64,000 nucleotides of DNA, taken from contig JAIBAP010000027.1 in the NCBI GenBank assembly GCA_019695115.1, positions 1 through 64,000 on the forward strand. Direction: 5' to 3'. Positions 8,821 through 18,960 of the stretch are shown one piece after another (position 1 is the stretch's first letter; each line of letters begins with the position of its first letter). The DNA comes from Caldilineales bacterium (GTDB lineage Bacteria > Chloroflexota > Anaerolineae > J102). The translations under genes and the position numbers were made by a program. Under the pieces are notes generated by a model. That model was not told the DNA's origin, ran no database searches, and was given only the letters and a program-made list of their open reading frames with translations.

Positions 8821-10653
8821 TCAGGTGGACTTGTGATCAGGATCGACCAGGGTGGGCGTGTAGCCCTGGCGCACAAAGCGCCGGAACAGTTCTTCGGCGT
8901 GGCGGCGTTCGATGGCGATCAGCCGCGGGCTGAATTGCCGGCGGAGATAGATGGCCAGGTCGGTGCTGCGTAGCAATTCGGGCAAGGCCAGATCATCGCC
9001 GAATTCGATCAGGGTCAGCTCGGAATGGGCATGATAATGACCAAAGGTGGCGGCCCACTCGCGCACCAGGGCCACAGTCCCCGTGGGCAGAGGGCCGTCG
9101 CACAGCGCGGCCAAAGCATTCAGCAGGCCGTCCAGGTCTTCGCCCTGGCTCAGGCTGGCTCGCAGCCGGTCCTGGCTGAGGACATAGCCCGGCTGGCCCT
9201 GTTTGTCCCGCCCTGGCGCCGCCAATTTGGAGAGCAGAATGTGCAGGGCCGGGCCGGCGTTGAGCGTCCGCAAGAAGGTGGGGGTGTCGAAGCTGATCCG
9301 ACCCGTGCTGGTCGGTTCGGCAGTCTGTTCGGGCGCGGCCGCCAGCCCCAGGAAGTAGCGGCAGAATGGCGTCAGACGGATGGCTGTCACCTCGCTGCCG
9401 CCGTAGCCCAGATCCACCAGACCCAGGTGATGAAACGGGCCGGTGAGCAGATAGGTGTAGATGCGCTTCAGGGTGGCTTGCCAGCCGGTGTCCTTGCTGG
9501 GGTCCAGCCGGCGGCCATCTTCGGTCAGAAAGCCCAGGCTGCCCAGGCTGGATGCCGAAGTGACGAACGTGCGCAGTTGATAGAGCCGCTGCAGCAGGTC
9601 GGCCAGAGAATACCAGACGCCCGGTTCGAGCAAGAGCAAGGTCCGGGCCACCACCTGCCGCCAGCGGATGTTCTCTTGCGTGAACAGGCTGCCGGGCATG
9701 TAGGATGGGGTGCTGATGGCAAGCAACGGCGGCGGGAACAGGCTGTCGATCGTCGCCCAGATCGGGGTGATGAGAAGGATTTGGACGAGCTGCCGCGCCA
9801 GATCAGCCAACTCGACCTGGCGCAGTCTCTCGCTGGCTTCAGGCCCGATCGTGATCTTCCCATAAGTCTGGCGTTCGAGAAAACCCAACCCAGCCATAGC
9901 CAGCAACAGCAGATGCGCTTCCAGGGGTCCGAGGTCAAGCCCTTCCGCCAACCGCTCCAGGCCGGCCAGGGGCACGAGCGGCGGCTGCGGGCGCGCGATC
10001 ACCTCGCTCCCGCGGCGTTCGCTGTGCATGGGCACCGTGGTCGACGGCAATGACCATTGCACCGAATACTCGGATGGCGCCGCGAGCTGATTCTGGGCCA
10101 GGTAGTCGGGCAGGCGGTGGGCCGCCAGCGCCAACCGCATGGGATCAGCCAGCGCCATGCGCCCCAGCCGCTGCGTCTCGGCCAGGGGCGCCAGCCAACT
10201 TGCGTCCAATGGCAGCACGCGATAGACATCGGGCCACAAAAAGAAGCGGTCGCCGACCTGGACGAACGATTGCACGCTCAGCTGACTCTTGCCGACTTCC
10301 TGGAAGTAGGAGGCCGGGGTGATGCCCACCGCCTGGCCGAGCATCTGGCTCATACCACTCTGAACGCCTCCTTCGACGCCGCCACTCACCCACATCTGCT
10401 GGAAGAGGGCGCGCAGGCCCACCGGCAGCCGCCGTAGCTCCGCCGCCCAGCCATCATCGGCCTGGTGGTAGGCGACGACCTGCTCGATCAGGGCCTGTTT
10501 GCTCGTCCCTTGCAGCTTCCAGCCCCGGCTGCGCGCCAGATCGCGCAGGTCTTGCAGCCGGAAGCCGATCTCGAGTAGTTCGGGCAACGGTCGCCTGCCC
10601 GCCAAACCCAGTTGGGCGAGGGCCGTGGCATCGATCGGGTCTGTGGTCGTCAT
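8821..10653 (-). CDS. Helicase-associated domain protein, first copy
   Basis: A 610-residue protein, predicted mostly helical, with an N-terminal SAP-like segment (DLRDLARSRGWKLQGTSKQ) that could bind DNA. The rest resembles the downstream 742-residue protein in arrangement (winged-helix repeats) though it is diverged. Its start overlaps the XPB stop by 4 nt (ATGA), so the two are translationally coupled. No catalytic motif is visible. It is likely an accessory factor of the XPB-like helicase. Confidence 0.72.
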   Translation of the reverse strand: MTTTDPIDATALAQLGLAGRRPLPELLEIGFRLQDLRDLARSRGWKLQGTSKQALIEQVVAYHQADDGWAAELRRLPVGLRALFQQMWVSGGVEGGVQSGMSQMLGQAVGITPASYFQEVGKSQLSVQSFVQVGDRFFLWPDVYRVLPLDASWLAPLAETQRLGRMALADPMRLALAAHRLPDYLAQNQLAAPSEYSVQWSLPSTTVPMHSERRGSEVIARPQPPLVPLAGLERLAEGLDLGPLEAHLLLLAMAGLGFLERQTYGKITIGPEASERLRQVELADLARQLVQILLITPIWATIDSLFPPPLLAISTPSYMPGSLFTQENIRWRQVVARTLLLLEPGVWYSLADLLQRLYQLRTFVTSASSLGSLGFLTEDGRRLDPSKDTGWQATLKRIYTYLLTGPFHHLGLVDLGYGGSEVTAIRLTPFCRYFLGLAAAPEQTAEPTSTGRISFDTPTFLRTLNAGPALHILLSKLAAPGRDKQGQPGYVLSQDRLRASLSQGEDLDGLLNALAALCDGPLPTGTVALVREWAATFGHYHAHSELTLIEFGDDLALPELLRSTDLAIYLRRQFSPRLIAIERRHAEELFRRFVRQGYTPTLVDPDHKST

Positions 10654-12452
10654 TGGTCTGGTGCGGTCAGGGTGTCAGTTGCGGTCTGGCCCGATGGCAG
10701 GGCGCGCAGCACGGGTTCGGCCTCGAGCTCGAGCGTGATCGGTTCGTAGTCGTCGATCTCGTGGTCGTAGAGGATGTCGTAGCGGTAGCCTTGTTCGGTC
10801 AGGAACATCTGGCGATGGGCGCCGAAGCTCTGGTCGGTGGTGTCGCGCGAGACCAGGCTGTAGAAATGGGCCAGCAACCCGTTGCGCTTGGGCCGCAGGA
10901 TGCGGCCCAGGCGTTGTGCTTCTTCCTGGCGGCTGCCGAAGGCGCCCGAAATCTGCAACATGACATTGGCCTCGGGCAGATCGACGGCGAAGTTGCCCAC
11001 CTTGGAGATGACGAGATGTTTGATCTGGCCCTCGCGCAGCTTCTGGAAAAGCTCCTCCCGCTCGCGCACCGGCGTCTTGCCGGTGATCAGCGGCGCGCCC
11101 AGGCTGCGCGACACGCGCTCGATCTGGTCGATGTACTGGCCGATGATGAGGACGGTGTCATCCTTGTGTTTGGCCAGCAGCTTCTCCAGCACCTCCACCT
11201 TGGCCGGATTCTCGGCGGCCAGGCGGTGTTTTTCGCGCTCGTTGGCCAGGGCGTATTCCATCCGCAGGTCGGGGGGCAGAGGGATGCGGATCTCGTGGCA
11301 TTCGGCGGTGGCGATCCAGCCCTGTTTTTCCAGTTCTTTCCAGGGGACATCGTATTTCTTGGGGCCGACGAGCGAGAACACCTCCTCTTGCATCCCGTCC
11401 TCGCGCACCAGGGTGGCGGTCAGGCCCAGGCGGCGGCGGGCCTGCAACTCGGCGGTGATGCGAAACACCGGCGCCGGCAACAGATGCACCTCGTCGTAGA
11501 TGATCAGCCCCCAGTCGCGCTCGTCGAAGACTTTGAAGTGCGGGAAATCGGCCGGTTCGATGAATTTGCGCTGCGGGCCGCGATGCCAGGTGAGCACCTG
11601 GTAGGTGGTGACGGTGACGGGGCGGATTTCTTTGGCCAGGCCGGTGTATTCGCCGACGTCGTCGGGGCCGAGGCTGGTCTTGTCGAGCAGTTCGCGGATC
11701 CACTGGCGCACAGCCACGGTGCTGGGGCAGAGGATGAGGGTGTTGGTGCTCAGTCTCTCCATCGCCCCCATGCCCACCAGCGTCTTGCCGGCGCCGCAGG
11801 GCAGGACGATGACGCCACTGCCGCCGCCCGCCTCGCCGCCTGCCCAGAAGGCGCCGATGGCGTCTTCCTGATAATGGCGCAAACGCAGGGCGTCGCCGGT
11901 CGCGACCATCGCCTGGCGCAGGCGGATGGGCAGCGGCGCCCCATCCACATAGCCCGCCAGATCCTCGGCCGGATAGCCGATCCCCACCAGGGCGCGTTTG
12001 AGATAGCCGCGTTGGGCCGGGTCGGCGCGCAAATGGGTGGCGTCGATGCGTTCGACGATGAAATTGCGCACATCCTTGTGGCGTTCGATCTCGACCAACA
12101 GGGCCGTGTCGTCCGAAACCAATAGCAGTTCCCCGGTCGGGCCTTTCAGCAGTTTGACCCGGCCATAGCGCCCCACATACTCGAAGATGTCGCGGCGGAC
12201 GTTGTCGGGGATGTCGAATTTGGCGTAGCTTTCAAGGCCCCCCAGGATGGCGTCGGCGCGCAGGCCGGCGGCGGCCGCGTTCCACAACGAAAGCGGCGTG
12301 ATCCGGTAGGTGTGCACATATTCCGGGCTTTTTTCCAGCTCGGCGAAGCGGGCCAGGTGGTCGCGCGCGGCTTCGTAGAGGTCGTTCTGGACTTCGAGCA
12401 GGACGGTCTTATCGCCCTGAACGATGACCGGGTTCTGAGGCTGGTAGGGCAT
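10650..12452 (-). CDS. XPB/Ssl2-type DNA repair helicase
   Basis: A 600-residue superfamily 2 helicase. The N-terminal domain (about 1-180) is the XPB damage-recognition-like region. Walker A is PCGAGKT (Lys223), motif II is DEVH (320-323), motif III is LTATL, and motif VI is QRLGRILRPKRNG. DEVH plus the LRPK ending is typical of XPB rather than RecQ or UvrB. The start MPYQPQNPV at 12452 is clear because upstream codons are just translated tandem repeats (PPATCDL repeats). It heads a three-gene operon with two helicase-associated proteins, a context known from Actinobacteria (one such neighbour) and here doubled. Confidence 0.92.
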   Translation of the reverse strand: MPYQPQNPVIVQGDKTVLLEVQNDLYEAARDHLARFAELEKSPEYVHTYRITPLSLWNAAAAGLRADAILGGLESYAKFDIPDNVRRDIFEYVGRYGRVKLLKGPTGELLLVSDDTALLVEIERHKDVRNFIVERIDATHLRADPAQRGYLKRALVGIGYPAEDLAGYVDGAPLPIRLRQAMVATGDALRLRHYQEDAIGAFWAGGEAGGGSGVIVLPCGAGKTLVGMGAMERLSTNTLILCPSTVAVRQWIRELLDKTSLGPDDVGEYTGLAKEIRPVTVTTYQVLTWHRGPQRKFIEPADFPHFKVFDERDWGLIIYDEVHLLPAPVFRITAELQARRRLGLTATLVREDGMQEEVFSLVGPKKYDVPWKELEKQGWIATAECHEIRIPLPPDLRMEYALANEREKHRLAAENPAKVEVLEKLLAKHKDDTVLIIGQYIDQIERVSRSLGAPLITGKTPVREREELFQKLREGQIKHLVISKVGNFAVDLPEANVMLQISGAFGSRQEEAQRLGRILRPKRNGLLAHFYSLVSRDTTDQSFGAHRQMFLTEQGYRYDILYDHEIDDYEPITLELEAEPVLRALPSGQTATDTLTAPDQ

Positions 12453-12455
12453 AGA

Positions 12456-12770
12456 GGGTGGCAGGTCGCAGGTGGCGGGTGGCAGGTCGCAGGTGGCGGG
12501 TGGCAGGTCGCAGGTGGCGGGTGGCAGGTCGCAGGTGGCGGGTGGCAGGTCGCAGGTGGCGGGTGGCAGGTCGCAGGTGGCGGGTGGCAGAGCCTGTCCT
12601 GAGTGAAGCGAAGGATGGCGGGTGGCAGGTGGCAAGTCGCAGGTGGCAAGTCGCAGGTGGCAGGTGGCAGGTCGCAGGTGGCAGGTCGCAGGTGGCGGGT
12701 GGCAGAGCTTGTCCCTTCGCTCCGTTCAGGGCAGGCTCTGAGTGAAGCGAAGGATGGCAGGTGGCAGGTC
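12456..12770. repeat. GGTGGCAGGTCGCAGGTGGC repeats with TGTCCTGAGTGAAGCGAAGGA elements
   Basis: Six close copies of a 21-23 bp unit (GCGGGTGGCAGGTCGCAGGT) are followed by shorter variants (GGTGGCAGGTGGCAGG) to about 12770. Two 'CCTGAG...CGAAGG' elements are embedded: one at about 12590-12616 and an inverted pair at 12707-12754 (CCCTTCGCTCCGTTCAGGG ... CTGAGTGAAGCGAAGG). There is no gene. The same unit occurs upstream of trpB (20545-20660). The region lies between the XPB and trpA genes on the minus strand, so it is upstream of XPB and downstream of trpA. Confidence 0.9.
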
Positions 12771-12793
12771 AGGCAGAAGTGGCCCCGCTATTT

Positions 12794-13615
12794 TCAAAGT
12801 GAATCGGGTCGAGGGAGCGGTGTGTGGGCGGCGGCGGCCAGGGCGCGAGCGGCGGCGAGGACGGCCGGTCGCGGCGCATCCCCGCCGGCCAGTTTGACCA
12901 GGGCGCTGCCCACCACCACGCCATCGGCGATGCCTGCCACGGCCGCAGCCTGGGCGGGCGTGCCGATGCCAAAGCCCACCGCCAGCGGCAAATCGGCCAA
13001 TGCACGGACGCGGGCGACGAACCCGGCCAGGTGCGGGGGCAGGTCGGCGCGGGCGCCGGTGATCCCGGCCACGCTGACGAGATAGATGAAGCCGGTGCTG
13101 TGGCGGGCGGCCTGGGCGATGCGCTCGGTGGTGCTGGTGGGCGCGACCAGGTAGATCATGGCCAGGCCGTGGCGCTGGCAGGCGGCCTCCACCTCCTCGG
13201 CTTCGTCGGGCGGCAGGTCGGGGATGATCAGGCCGTCCGCCCCGGCGTCGGCGGCGTCGGCGGCATAGCGCTCGACGCCATAGGCCAGGATGGGGTTGAT
13301 GTAGCCCATGAGCATAAGCGGGACGGCCACCCGGCGCTGGCGCAGCCTTCGCACGGCGGCAAGGCAATCGGCAGGGGTGACGCCCTGGGCCAGCGCCTGC
13401 TGGGTGGCGGCCTGGATGACAGGGCCATCGGCCAGCGGGTCGGAGAAGGGGACGCCGACCTCGATCAGGTCGGCCCCGGCCTCGGCCAGCGCCTGCAAGA
13501 GGTCGAGGCTGGTGGGCAGGTCGGGGTAGCCCACCGGCAGGTAGGGCATGAAGGCGGCCCGGTTTGCGGCTTTGGCCTGGGCAAAGGTGGTGCGGATGTG
13601 TTCGATGCCGGTCAT
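12794..13615 (-). CDS. trpA: Tryptophan synthase alpha chain
   Basis: A 273-residue TIM-barrel protein that cleaves indole-3-glycerol phosphate to indole and glyceraldehyde 3-phosphate; indole passes to TrpB. The motif [15 protein letters not shown] carries the catalytic Glu52 and Asp63. [11 protein letters not shown] and the phosphate-binding [10 protein letters not shown] and GVVVGSALV are present. The start at 13615 was chosen by the family start; the long upstream open frame is antisense to the transporter fusion. Unlike classic trp operons it is 5.7 kb away from trpB, with unrelated plus-strand genes between. Length is normal. Confidence 0.96.
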   Translation of the reverse strand: MTGIEHIRTTFAQAKAANRAAFMPYLPVGYPDLPTSLDLLQALAEAGADLIEVGVPFSDPLADGPVIQAATQQALAQGVTPADCLAAVRRLRQRRVAVPLMLMGYINPILAYGVERYAADAADAGADGLIIPDLPPDEAEEVEAACQRHGLAMIYLVAPTSTTERIAQAARHSTGFIYLVSVAGITGARADLPPHLAGFVARVRALADLPLAVGFGIGTPAQAAAVAGIADGVVVGSALVKLAGGDAPRPAVLAAARALAAAAHTPLPRPDSL

Positions 13616-13807
13616 CGCCACTGATCCTGAAAATGTCTGAGCATGGCGCTTGCAAGTATAGGCGGCAGGGTGAGACTTCTCAAATTGCGCTCGGTAGTTT
13701 TGGCAGGGGCGGGTAAGGGTGGGGGGAGGGAGCGCCGTGGGAAGCGCAGAAAACGCGATGATACCATTAACCGGAACAGGTGCGAAGTGTGATAAACTCG
13801 ACCCGCT

Positions 13808-16800
13808 ATGACTTCGACACATCTCGGCCCCACCACTCGCCGGATTCTGCGCAAGCTCGCCGATACGGCCATCATCCTGCTTGCTGTCGTCTTTCTGGCT
13901 CTGTTTGGGCTGATCATGGCCGAACGGGGCCGCGAACGCGTGCCCGCCCCGCCGCTGGAAGTGGCCGGCCAGGCGCTGGTGCGCACGGCCGATTATGTCC
14001 TGAATCATCCGCAGACCTATTTCTTCCAGCGCAACGAGCAGCCCGCCCTGGAACTCGTCTCTGTCGCCTTCTTGCGTAGCGCCGGGCTGCTGGTGGTCGC
14101 TCTCGTCGTCGCCGCCCTCCTGGGGATTGGTCTGGGTCTGGCGATGGCGCTGTCGCGGCGGCGGATCGGTTCGACGGTGATGCTGGCGATCTCCGTCATC
14201 GGCATCTCCACCCCCAGCTTTCTGCTGGCTATGTTCCTGTGGGTGATCAACATCCAGATCTACCGGCGTTTCGCGGTCAGCGCCCTGCCGTCGGCCGGTT
14301 TTGGCTGGGATTTGCACATGGTGATGCCGGTCATCGTCCTGGCCGTCCGCCCGCTGGCGCAGCTCGCCCAGGTGACTTATGTCTCCATGTCCGAGGTCTT
14401 GGCGCAGGATTACATCCGCACCGCGCGGGCCAAGGGCCTCTCGGCGCGGCAGGTGGTCATCGGCCACGTGACGCCCAATATCCTGCTGCCGGTGCTGACC
14501 ACGCTGGGAACCTCGCTCCGCTTCTCGCTGGCGGCGCTGCCGGTGGTGGAATACTTCTTCGACTGGCCGGGGGTCGGTTGGCTGCTGCTCGAGGCGATTC
14601 GGCTGGGGATGACGACCCTGGCCATCGATCTGGTGGTGGCGCTGGGGTTGTTTTTCTTGATCGTCAACCTCCTGCTCGACCTGCTGTATCCGATCCTGGA
14701 CCCCAGGCTGCGCGGCGAGGCCGCCCTGCAGGTGGGCTACCAGGCCGCGAGCGTCAGCCCCCGCCAGAGCCTGGCCGGGCTGGGCCAGGCCCTGCGCGAC
14801 CGCTGGCGCGACTGGCAGGATCGGCGCGACCCCGCCGCAGCGAAGAAGCCCGGTCTGCCCCCCCTGCCCGCCCCCCCGACCGTGGTCGATCAGACCCTCC
14901 CCGTCAGCGGGGCCTCCCGCATCTTCCGCAGCCTCATCCACAACCCCATCCTGCAGTTCAGCACCGTGCTGATCATAGCCTTCGCCGCCCTGGCCGTTTT
15001 TGGCGACGGGCTGACCGCCGCCAACCCCTACGAGATGCACGGCTTGATGTTGATCGACGGCAAGAGCGGCACGCCGCCGTTCCCGCCTTCGCGCGTTTTT
15101 GCCTGGGGTTCTGACCATGTCGGGCGCGATGTGCGGGCGTTGGTGCTGTCGGGCGGGCGCCAGACGCTCACCCTGGCTCTGTTCGGCATGATTGCCCGCG
15201 TCCTCTTGGGCGCGGCGCTGGGGTTGGTGGCCGGCTGGTGGCAGGGCGGGCGTTTCGACCGCCTGGTGACGGGCGTCATCGGCGTCTGGGCCGCCTTTCC
15301 CGCCACCATCTTCGCCATGATCCTGATCCAGGGGCTTGGCATCCAGCAGGGCATGTGGGTGTTCATCGTGGCCATTTGTCTGGTGGGCTGGGGCGAGGTG
15401 ACGCAGTTCGTCCGCAGCCAGGTGATCAAGCTGCGGCCCGAACCCTATGTCGAGGCGGCGCGTGCGCTCGGCGCCGGAACGCCGCGCCTGCTCACGCAGC
15501 ATCTCCTGCCGCATTTGCTCTCGCCATTGCTGGTGCTGGCGGTGCTGGAGATGGGGGGCGTCTTGCTGCTGTTGGCCGAACTTGGTTTCCTCAACACCTT
15601 CCTGGGCGGCGGCTTCAGGGTGGAGATCGCCGAGGCCGGCAACATGGTGCCTGTCATCGCCTATGTCTCGGATGTGCCGGAATGGGGGGCGATGCTGGCC
15701 AACATCCGCCTCTGGTGGCGCAGCTATCCCTGGATGGCCTGGTATCCGGGGCTGGCCTTCTTCCTGGCCATTTTCGCCTTCAATCTCTGGGGCGAGGGAC
15801 TCCGGCGTTTTCTGAACGATAGCCGCATCAATATCTCCCGCCTGATCAACCGCTATTCGTTCGTCGCCCTGGCGGTAGCGGCGGTGGCGCTGGTGTGGTT
15901 CCTGCGGGCGGCGACGCCGATGGGGGTGTATGCCTCGTCAGCCGGGGCATTCGACGCCGAAGCCGCCCAGTCCCATGTCCAGGTGTTGGCCGGGCCAGCG
16001 ATGGAAGGGCGGGAAACAGGGACGCCCGGGGCCGAGAAAGCCGCCCAGTACATCGCCCAACAGATGGAGGAAATCGGCCTCTTCCCGGCCGGCGATGACA
16101 ATACCTTCCTGCAGACGGCCATCGTCTCCCGCTCACATCTGGTCGAAACGCCCCGCCTGGTCCTCCTCGATGACCAGGGCAACGTGGCCGAAGCGCTTGT
16201 CTATCGGCAAGATTTCGTCGAATCCACCGCGACTTTCCAGGTCCCCGGCCAGGGCGCCATTGTGGGGGTGGCGGTTGGCCCAGACCCCGATACGCCCGGC
16301 GCCGATCCTTATCGACTTGGCAACAGCGACTTGTTCGACAAGGTGATCGTGGTCGCCGACGCCGGGGACAAGCGCATCAACGTCAGGGCGGCGGCGGGGG
16401 TGCTGTTCGTCAGCGATGATCCGATGGTTTTCGAACGCAAAGAGTTGTTCGCCACCTTGCAGCCAGGGCGGACGAACTGGCGGCCGACCCCGCCGGTGAT
16501 GTACATCACCCCGCAAACAGCCGACCGCCTGTTGGCCACCGCTGGCAGCAGCCTGGCCGAACTGCGCCAGATGGCGGCAGGCTTGGAGCGCGGGGAGGTG
16601 GCGATGACGGCAGCCGGCGTCACGGTCGATCTCGAGACCTCGGTGGTGGAGGATGAGACGCTGCAAGAAAAGTATTTCAACGTCATTGGCTTCATCCCCG
16701 GTTCGGGCGCGGCCATGCGAGACGCAGGCGGGAGCCTGGATCAGCAGGTGATCATGGTCAGCGCCTACTACGATGGCCTGGGCGTTGGCCCGGACGGGAC

Positions 16801-17335
16801 GCTGTACCCCGGCGCCAACGACAACGCCAGCGGGGTGGCGGTCATGCTGGAGATGGCCCGCGCCCTCAAGCAAAGCCCCTACGAGCCGAAGAAGACGGTG
16901 GTTTTCGTAGCCTGGACGGGCGGCGAACGCAGCGAAGCCCTCAGCCTGATCAACGTCATGAACGCCAAGCGCGGGTTCTCCTCGTTGAAGATGGAGGCGG
17001 TGATCGAGCTAAGCGGCGTGGGGGCGGGCGACGGCCAGGCGATTGCCCTGGGCGAGGGCAGCAGCTACCGGCTGGTGAAGCTGTTTCAGCAGGCGGCGGG
17101 GCGCACCGCCGCCGCCATCACCACCCGCGGGCGCGGGCCGCACTACGACCGGCCCGCGGCCATCGCCTTTGGCGGGCGCGATGCGATGACGATGTACGTC
17201 AGTTGGGATGGCTCCGACGGCACAGCCCACACCCCGCGCGACACCTTCGCCGCTATCGACCCCGACAAGTTGCGGCAGGTGGGGGAGACGACGTTGCTGA
17301 CCTTGACCGCGCTGGCGCGGGAGACGGATTATTGA
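13808..17335 (+). CDS. Fusion: DppB-like permease + DppC-like permease + M28-like peptidase domain
   Basis: One 1175-residue frame joins three proteins. Residues 1-305 are a DppB-type ABC permease (EAA loop near [16 protein letters not shown]). Residues about 370-690 are a DppC-type permease ([12 protein letters not shown] loop [12 protein letters not shown]). After a membrane segment (about 693-712) residues 735-1175 are a PA/M28 aminopeptidase-like domain, probably outside the membrane. In M28 enzymes the first zinc His sits in SAHYDS; here it is SAYYDG (Tyr987). The GEE pair is GER (Glu1040, Arg1041). The bridging Asp1005 (GANDNASG) and His1141 (AHTPRDT) remain. So the peptidase may be inactive or altered. 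No ABC ATPase or substrate-binding protein lies nearby. Confidence 0.88.
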   Translation: MTSTHLGPTTRRILRKLADTAIILLAVVFLALFGLIMAERGRERVPAPPLEVAGQALVRTADYVLNHPQTYFFQRNEQPALELVSVAFLRSAGLLVVALVVAALLGIGLGLAMALSRRRIGSTVMLAISVIGISTPSFLLAMFLWVINIQIYRRFAVSALPSAGFGWDLHMVMPVIVLAVRPLAQLAQVTYVSMSEVLAQDYIRTARAKGLSARQVVIGHVTPNILLPVLTTLGTSLRFSLAALPVVEYFFDWPGVGWLLLEAIRLGMTTLAIDLVVALGLFFLIVNLLLDLLYPILDPRLRGEAALQVGYQAASVSPRQSLAGLGQALRDRWRDWQDRRDPAAAKKPGLPPLPAPPTVVDQTLPVSGASRIFRSLIHNPILQFSTVLIIAFAALAVFGDGLTAANPYEMHGLMLIDGKSGTPPFPPSRVFAWGSDHVGRDVRALVLSGGRQTLTLALFGMIARVLLGAALGLVAGWWQGGRFDRLVTGVIGVWAAFPATIFAMILIQGLGIQQGMWVFIVAICLVGWGEVTQFVRSQVIKLRPEPYVEAARALGAGTPRLLTQHLLPHLLSPLLVLAVLEMGGVLLLLAELGFLNTFLGGGFRVEIAEAGNMVPVIAYVSDVPEWGAMLANIRLWWRSYPWMAWYPGLAFFLAIFAFNLWGEGLRRFLNDSRINISRLINRYSFVALAVAAVALVWFLRAATPMGVYASSAGAFDAEAAQSHVQVLAGPAMEGRETGTPGAEKAAQYIAQQMEEIGLFPAGDDNTFLQTAIVSRSHLVETPRLVLLDDQGNVAEALVYRQDFVESTATFQVPGQGAIVGVAVGPDPDTPGADPYRLGNSDLFDKVIVVADAGDKRINVRAAAGVLFVSDDPMVFERKELFATLQPGRTNWRPTPPVMYITPQTADRLLATAGSSLAELRQMAAGLERGEVAMTAAGVTVDLETSVVEDETLQEKYFNVIGFIPGSGAAMRDAGGSLDQQVIMVSAYYDGLGVGPDGTLYPGANDNASGVAVMLEMARALKQSPYEPKKTVVFVAWTGGERSEALSLINVMNAKRGFSSLKMEAVIELSGVGAGDGQAIALGEGSSYRLVKLFQQAAGRTAAAITTRGRGPHYDRPAAIAFGGRDAMTMYVSWDGSDGTAHTPRDTFAAIDPDKLRQVGETTLLTLTALARETDY

Positions 17336-17367
17336 CCGCGGCTTCGCCGGCTGTGTAGCCCAGTTTC

Positions 17368-17413
17368 TTGATTTCTCATGCATATTTGCAGTACAATCGC
17401 AAATATGCATGAG
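17368..17413 (+). promoter_or_regulatory. Promoter overlapped by a perfect 15-bp inverted repeat
   Basis: TTGATT (17368-17373), 18 nt, TACAAT (17392-17397) form a good sigma-70 promoter for the ATPase gene at 17425. Arms CTCATGCATATTTGC (17375-17389) and GCAAATATGCATGAG (17399-17413) are perfect inverted repeats around the -10 box. This is the layout of an operator; the regulator is unknown. It could alternatively act as an mRNA hairpin hiding the ribosome site. Confidence 0.7.
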
Positions 17414-17424
17414 GTTTGGTTGCG

Positions 17425-18660
17425 ATGAGTGCGCCCTACATCTCCAGAAGCCTGGAGCCGGTTCTCGTACAGGCGGTGCGGGAGTTCCCCGTGGTCGTCC
17501 TGGTTGGCCCGCGGCAATCGGGCAAGACGACGCTGCTGCAGCGACTTTTTGGCGGGCAACGACTGCTCGTCTCACTGGAAACGCCCGATGTGCGCGCCGC
17601 CGCCATCGCCGACCCACGAGGCTTTCTCGATCTCTATGGGCCGCCGGTCGTTTTCGACGAAATCCAATACGCGCCAGAGCTGTTGCCCTACATCAAAGAG
17701 AGGGTGGATGCGCAGCGTGAGCGACCAGGCCAGTTCATCCTCACCGGCTCACAGAATCTGCTTTTGATGCAGCGTGTGACCGAAAGCCTGGCCGGACGCA
17801 CTGCTGTGCTCAAACTCCTGCCTCTCAGCCAACGCGAGATCGCCAACGAACCCATGCGCCCGTTACCGTGGGAGCAGAGCCGCCCGTTTGCCAGCTTCGA
17901 AGCGCAGGCCAACGGTGATCTGTGGACACAGACCCTGACTGGCTTCTACCCGGAGCTTGTCAGGAGCGCAAAGCAAGGCGGGCAGCGCAGCGCCCGGCTG
18001 TGGCAGGCCAGTTATGTGCAAACCTACCTGGAACGCGATGTTCGCAATCTGCGCAACATCGGCGACCTGACTCTGTTTCAGGTCTTTCTGCGCAGCCTGG
18101 CCGCACGCAGCGCCGGTCTGCTCAACCTGAGCGATCTGGCTCGCGACGTGGGCATTGCCATCAACACGGCCAGGGACTGGCTCTCCATCCTGGAAGCCTC
18201 GTTTCAAGTTTTTTTGCTCCGCCCCTATTTCGTCAACCTGGGTAAGCGGTTGGTGAAATCGCCCAAAGTCTACTTCACCGATACCGGCCTGCTTTGCTAC
18301 CTTGTTGGCCTGCAAGAGGCCGGGCATGCCGCCGCCGGCCCGATGGGTGGGGCGCTATTGGAGAACCTGGTGGTGGCCGATCTCTACAAGACCTATTTGC
18401 ATCGCGGCCAAGAGCCGGCGATGTACTTTTGGCGCACGGCCGCCGGGGTCGAGGTGGATGTGATCCTGGAGACGCCTGGCGGCCTTGTTCCGATCGAGAT
18501 CAAAGCTTCGGCCACGGCCCGGCCCGAAATGGCTGCTCAATTGCAGGTTTTTCGTCGTGATTTCGGCGACCGCGCCGCTGGCGGCTTCGTCCTCCATCCC
18601 GGCAAGATGATTCTGCCCCTGGGCGAAGGCGCGCTGGCCTGGCCCCTGACTGCACTTTGA
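17425..18660 (+). CDS. AAA ATPase with DUF4143 domain
   Basis: A 411-residue protein. Walker A is GPRQSGKTTLL (Lys34), Walker B FDEIQYAPELL, sensor FILTGSQNLLLM, and the C-terminal DUF4143 nuclease-like part ends with WRTAAGVEVDVILE and VPIEIKASATA, which resembles a PD-(D/E)xK core (D, E-x-K). ATG 17425 was preferred over TTG 17416 because GAGG lies 10 nt upstream. These proteins are solitary and often sit in mobile or accessory regions; their role is unproven. It has its own promoter with a striking palindrome. Confidence 0.85.
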   Translation: MSAPYISRSLEPVLVQAVREFPVVVLVGPRQSGKTTLLQRLFGGQRLLVSLETPDVRAAAIADPRGFLDLYGPPVVFDEIQYAPELLPYIKERVDAQRERPGQFILTGSQNLLLMQRVTESLAGRTAVLKLLPLSQREIANEPMRPLPWEQSRPFASFEAQANGDLWTQTLTGFYPELVRSAKQGGQRSARLWQASYVQTYLERDVRNLRNIGDLTLFQVFLRSLAARSAGLLNLSDLARDVGIAINTARDWLSILEASFQVFLLRPYFVNLGKRLVKSPKVYFTDTGLLCYLVGLQEAGHAAAGPMGGALLENLVVADLYKTYLHRGQEPAMYFWRTAAGVEVDVILETPGGLVPIEIKASATARPEMAAQLQVFRRDFGDRAAGGFVLHPGKMILPLGEGALAWPLTAL

Positions 18661-18881
18661 GGACGCTGTGACGCTGGTCGATGCCGCCAGCGGCCTCCTT
18701 GATCTCTCCCGGGCGAATCCGCCCCTGCCAGGCCAAGCCGTCAGCAGGGGCGCCAGGAGCGCGAGGAGAAGAAAAGCAAGAGATCACAGAAACCCCTCTG
18801 AGTTGTAGCCCGCCAGGGCGTAGGACCTGAGGCGCTTTTGGTTTCCTGAAAATTCGATGATACAGAATCGCAGACTTGTGG
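18661..18881. other. Intergenic stretch with no gene seen
   Basis: Region after the DUF4143 ATPase stop. It holds no convincing frame in either strand. A purine-rich run near 18755-18780 (GCGAGGAGAAGAAAAGCAAG) is the only notable composition. It leads into the candidate small RNA at 18882. Confidence 0.4.
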
Positions 18882-18960
18882 TATACTATAGCTAATCCAT
18901 CTAGTGGAGGTGGATGGCCGTAGGCCATCGGGAGGGCGCCCGCAAGGGCGCTTCTCTTTT
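18882..18960 (+). ncRNA. Candidate small RNA or double-hairpin terminator
   Basis: A -10-like TATACT (18882-18887) is followed by two clean hairpins, GATGGCC-GTA-GGCCATC (18913-18929) and GCGCCC-GCAA-GGGCGC (about 18936-18951), and then TTCTCTTTTT. Read on the plus strand this is a 65-nt structured transcript ending in an intrinsic terminator. The -35 is weak (GATACA). It is convergent with the decayed DUF3800 gene, whose stop codon touches its end. Confidence 0.4.

Noticed and set aside
10653-12125. Long plus-strand frame opposite the XPB gene
   Set aside because: Low-complexity, antisense to a clear helicase with all motifs; a by-product of high GC.
12794-15514. A 906-codon minus-strand frame including trpA
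   Set aside because: Only the last 273 codons are TrpA; the rest is antisense to the transporter fusion and of odd His/Gln/Arg-rich composition.
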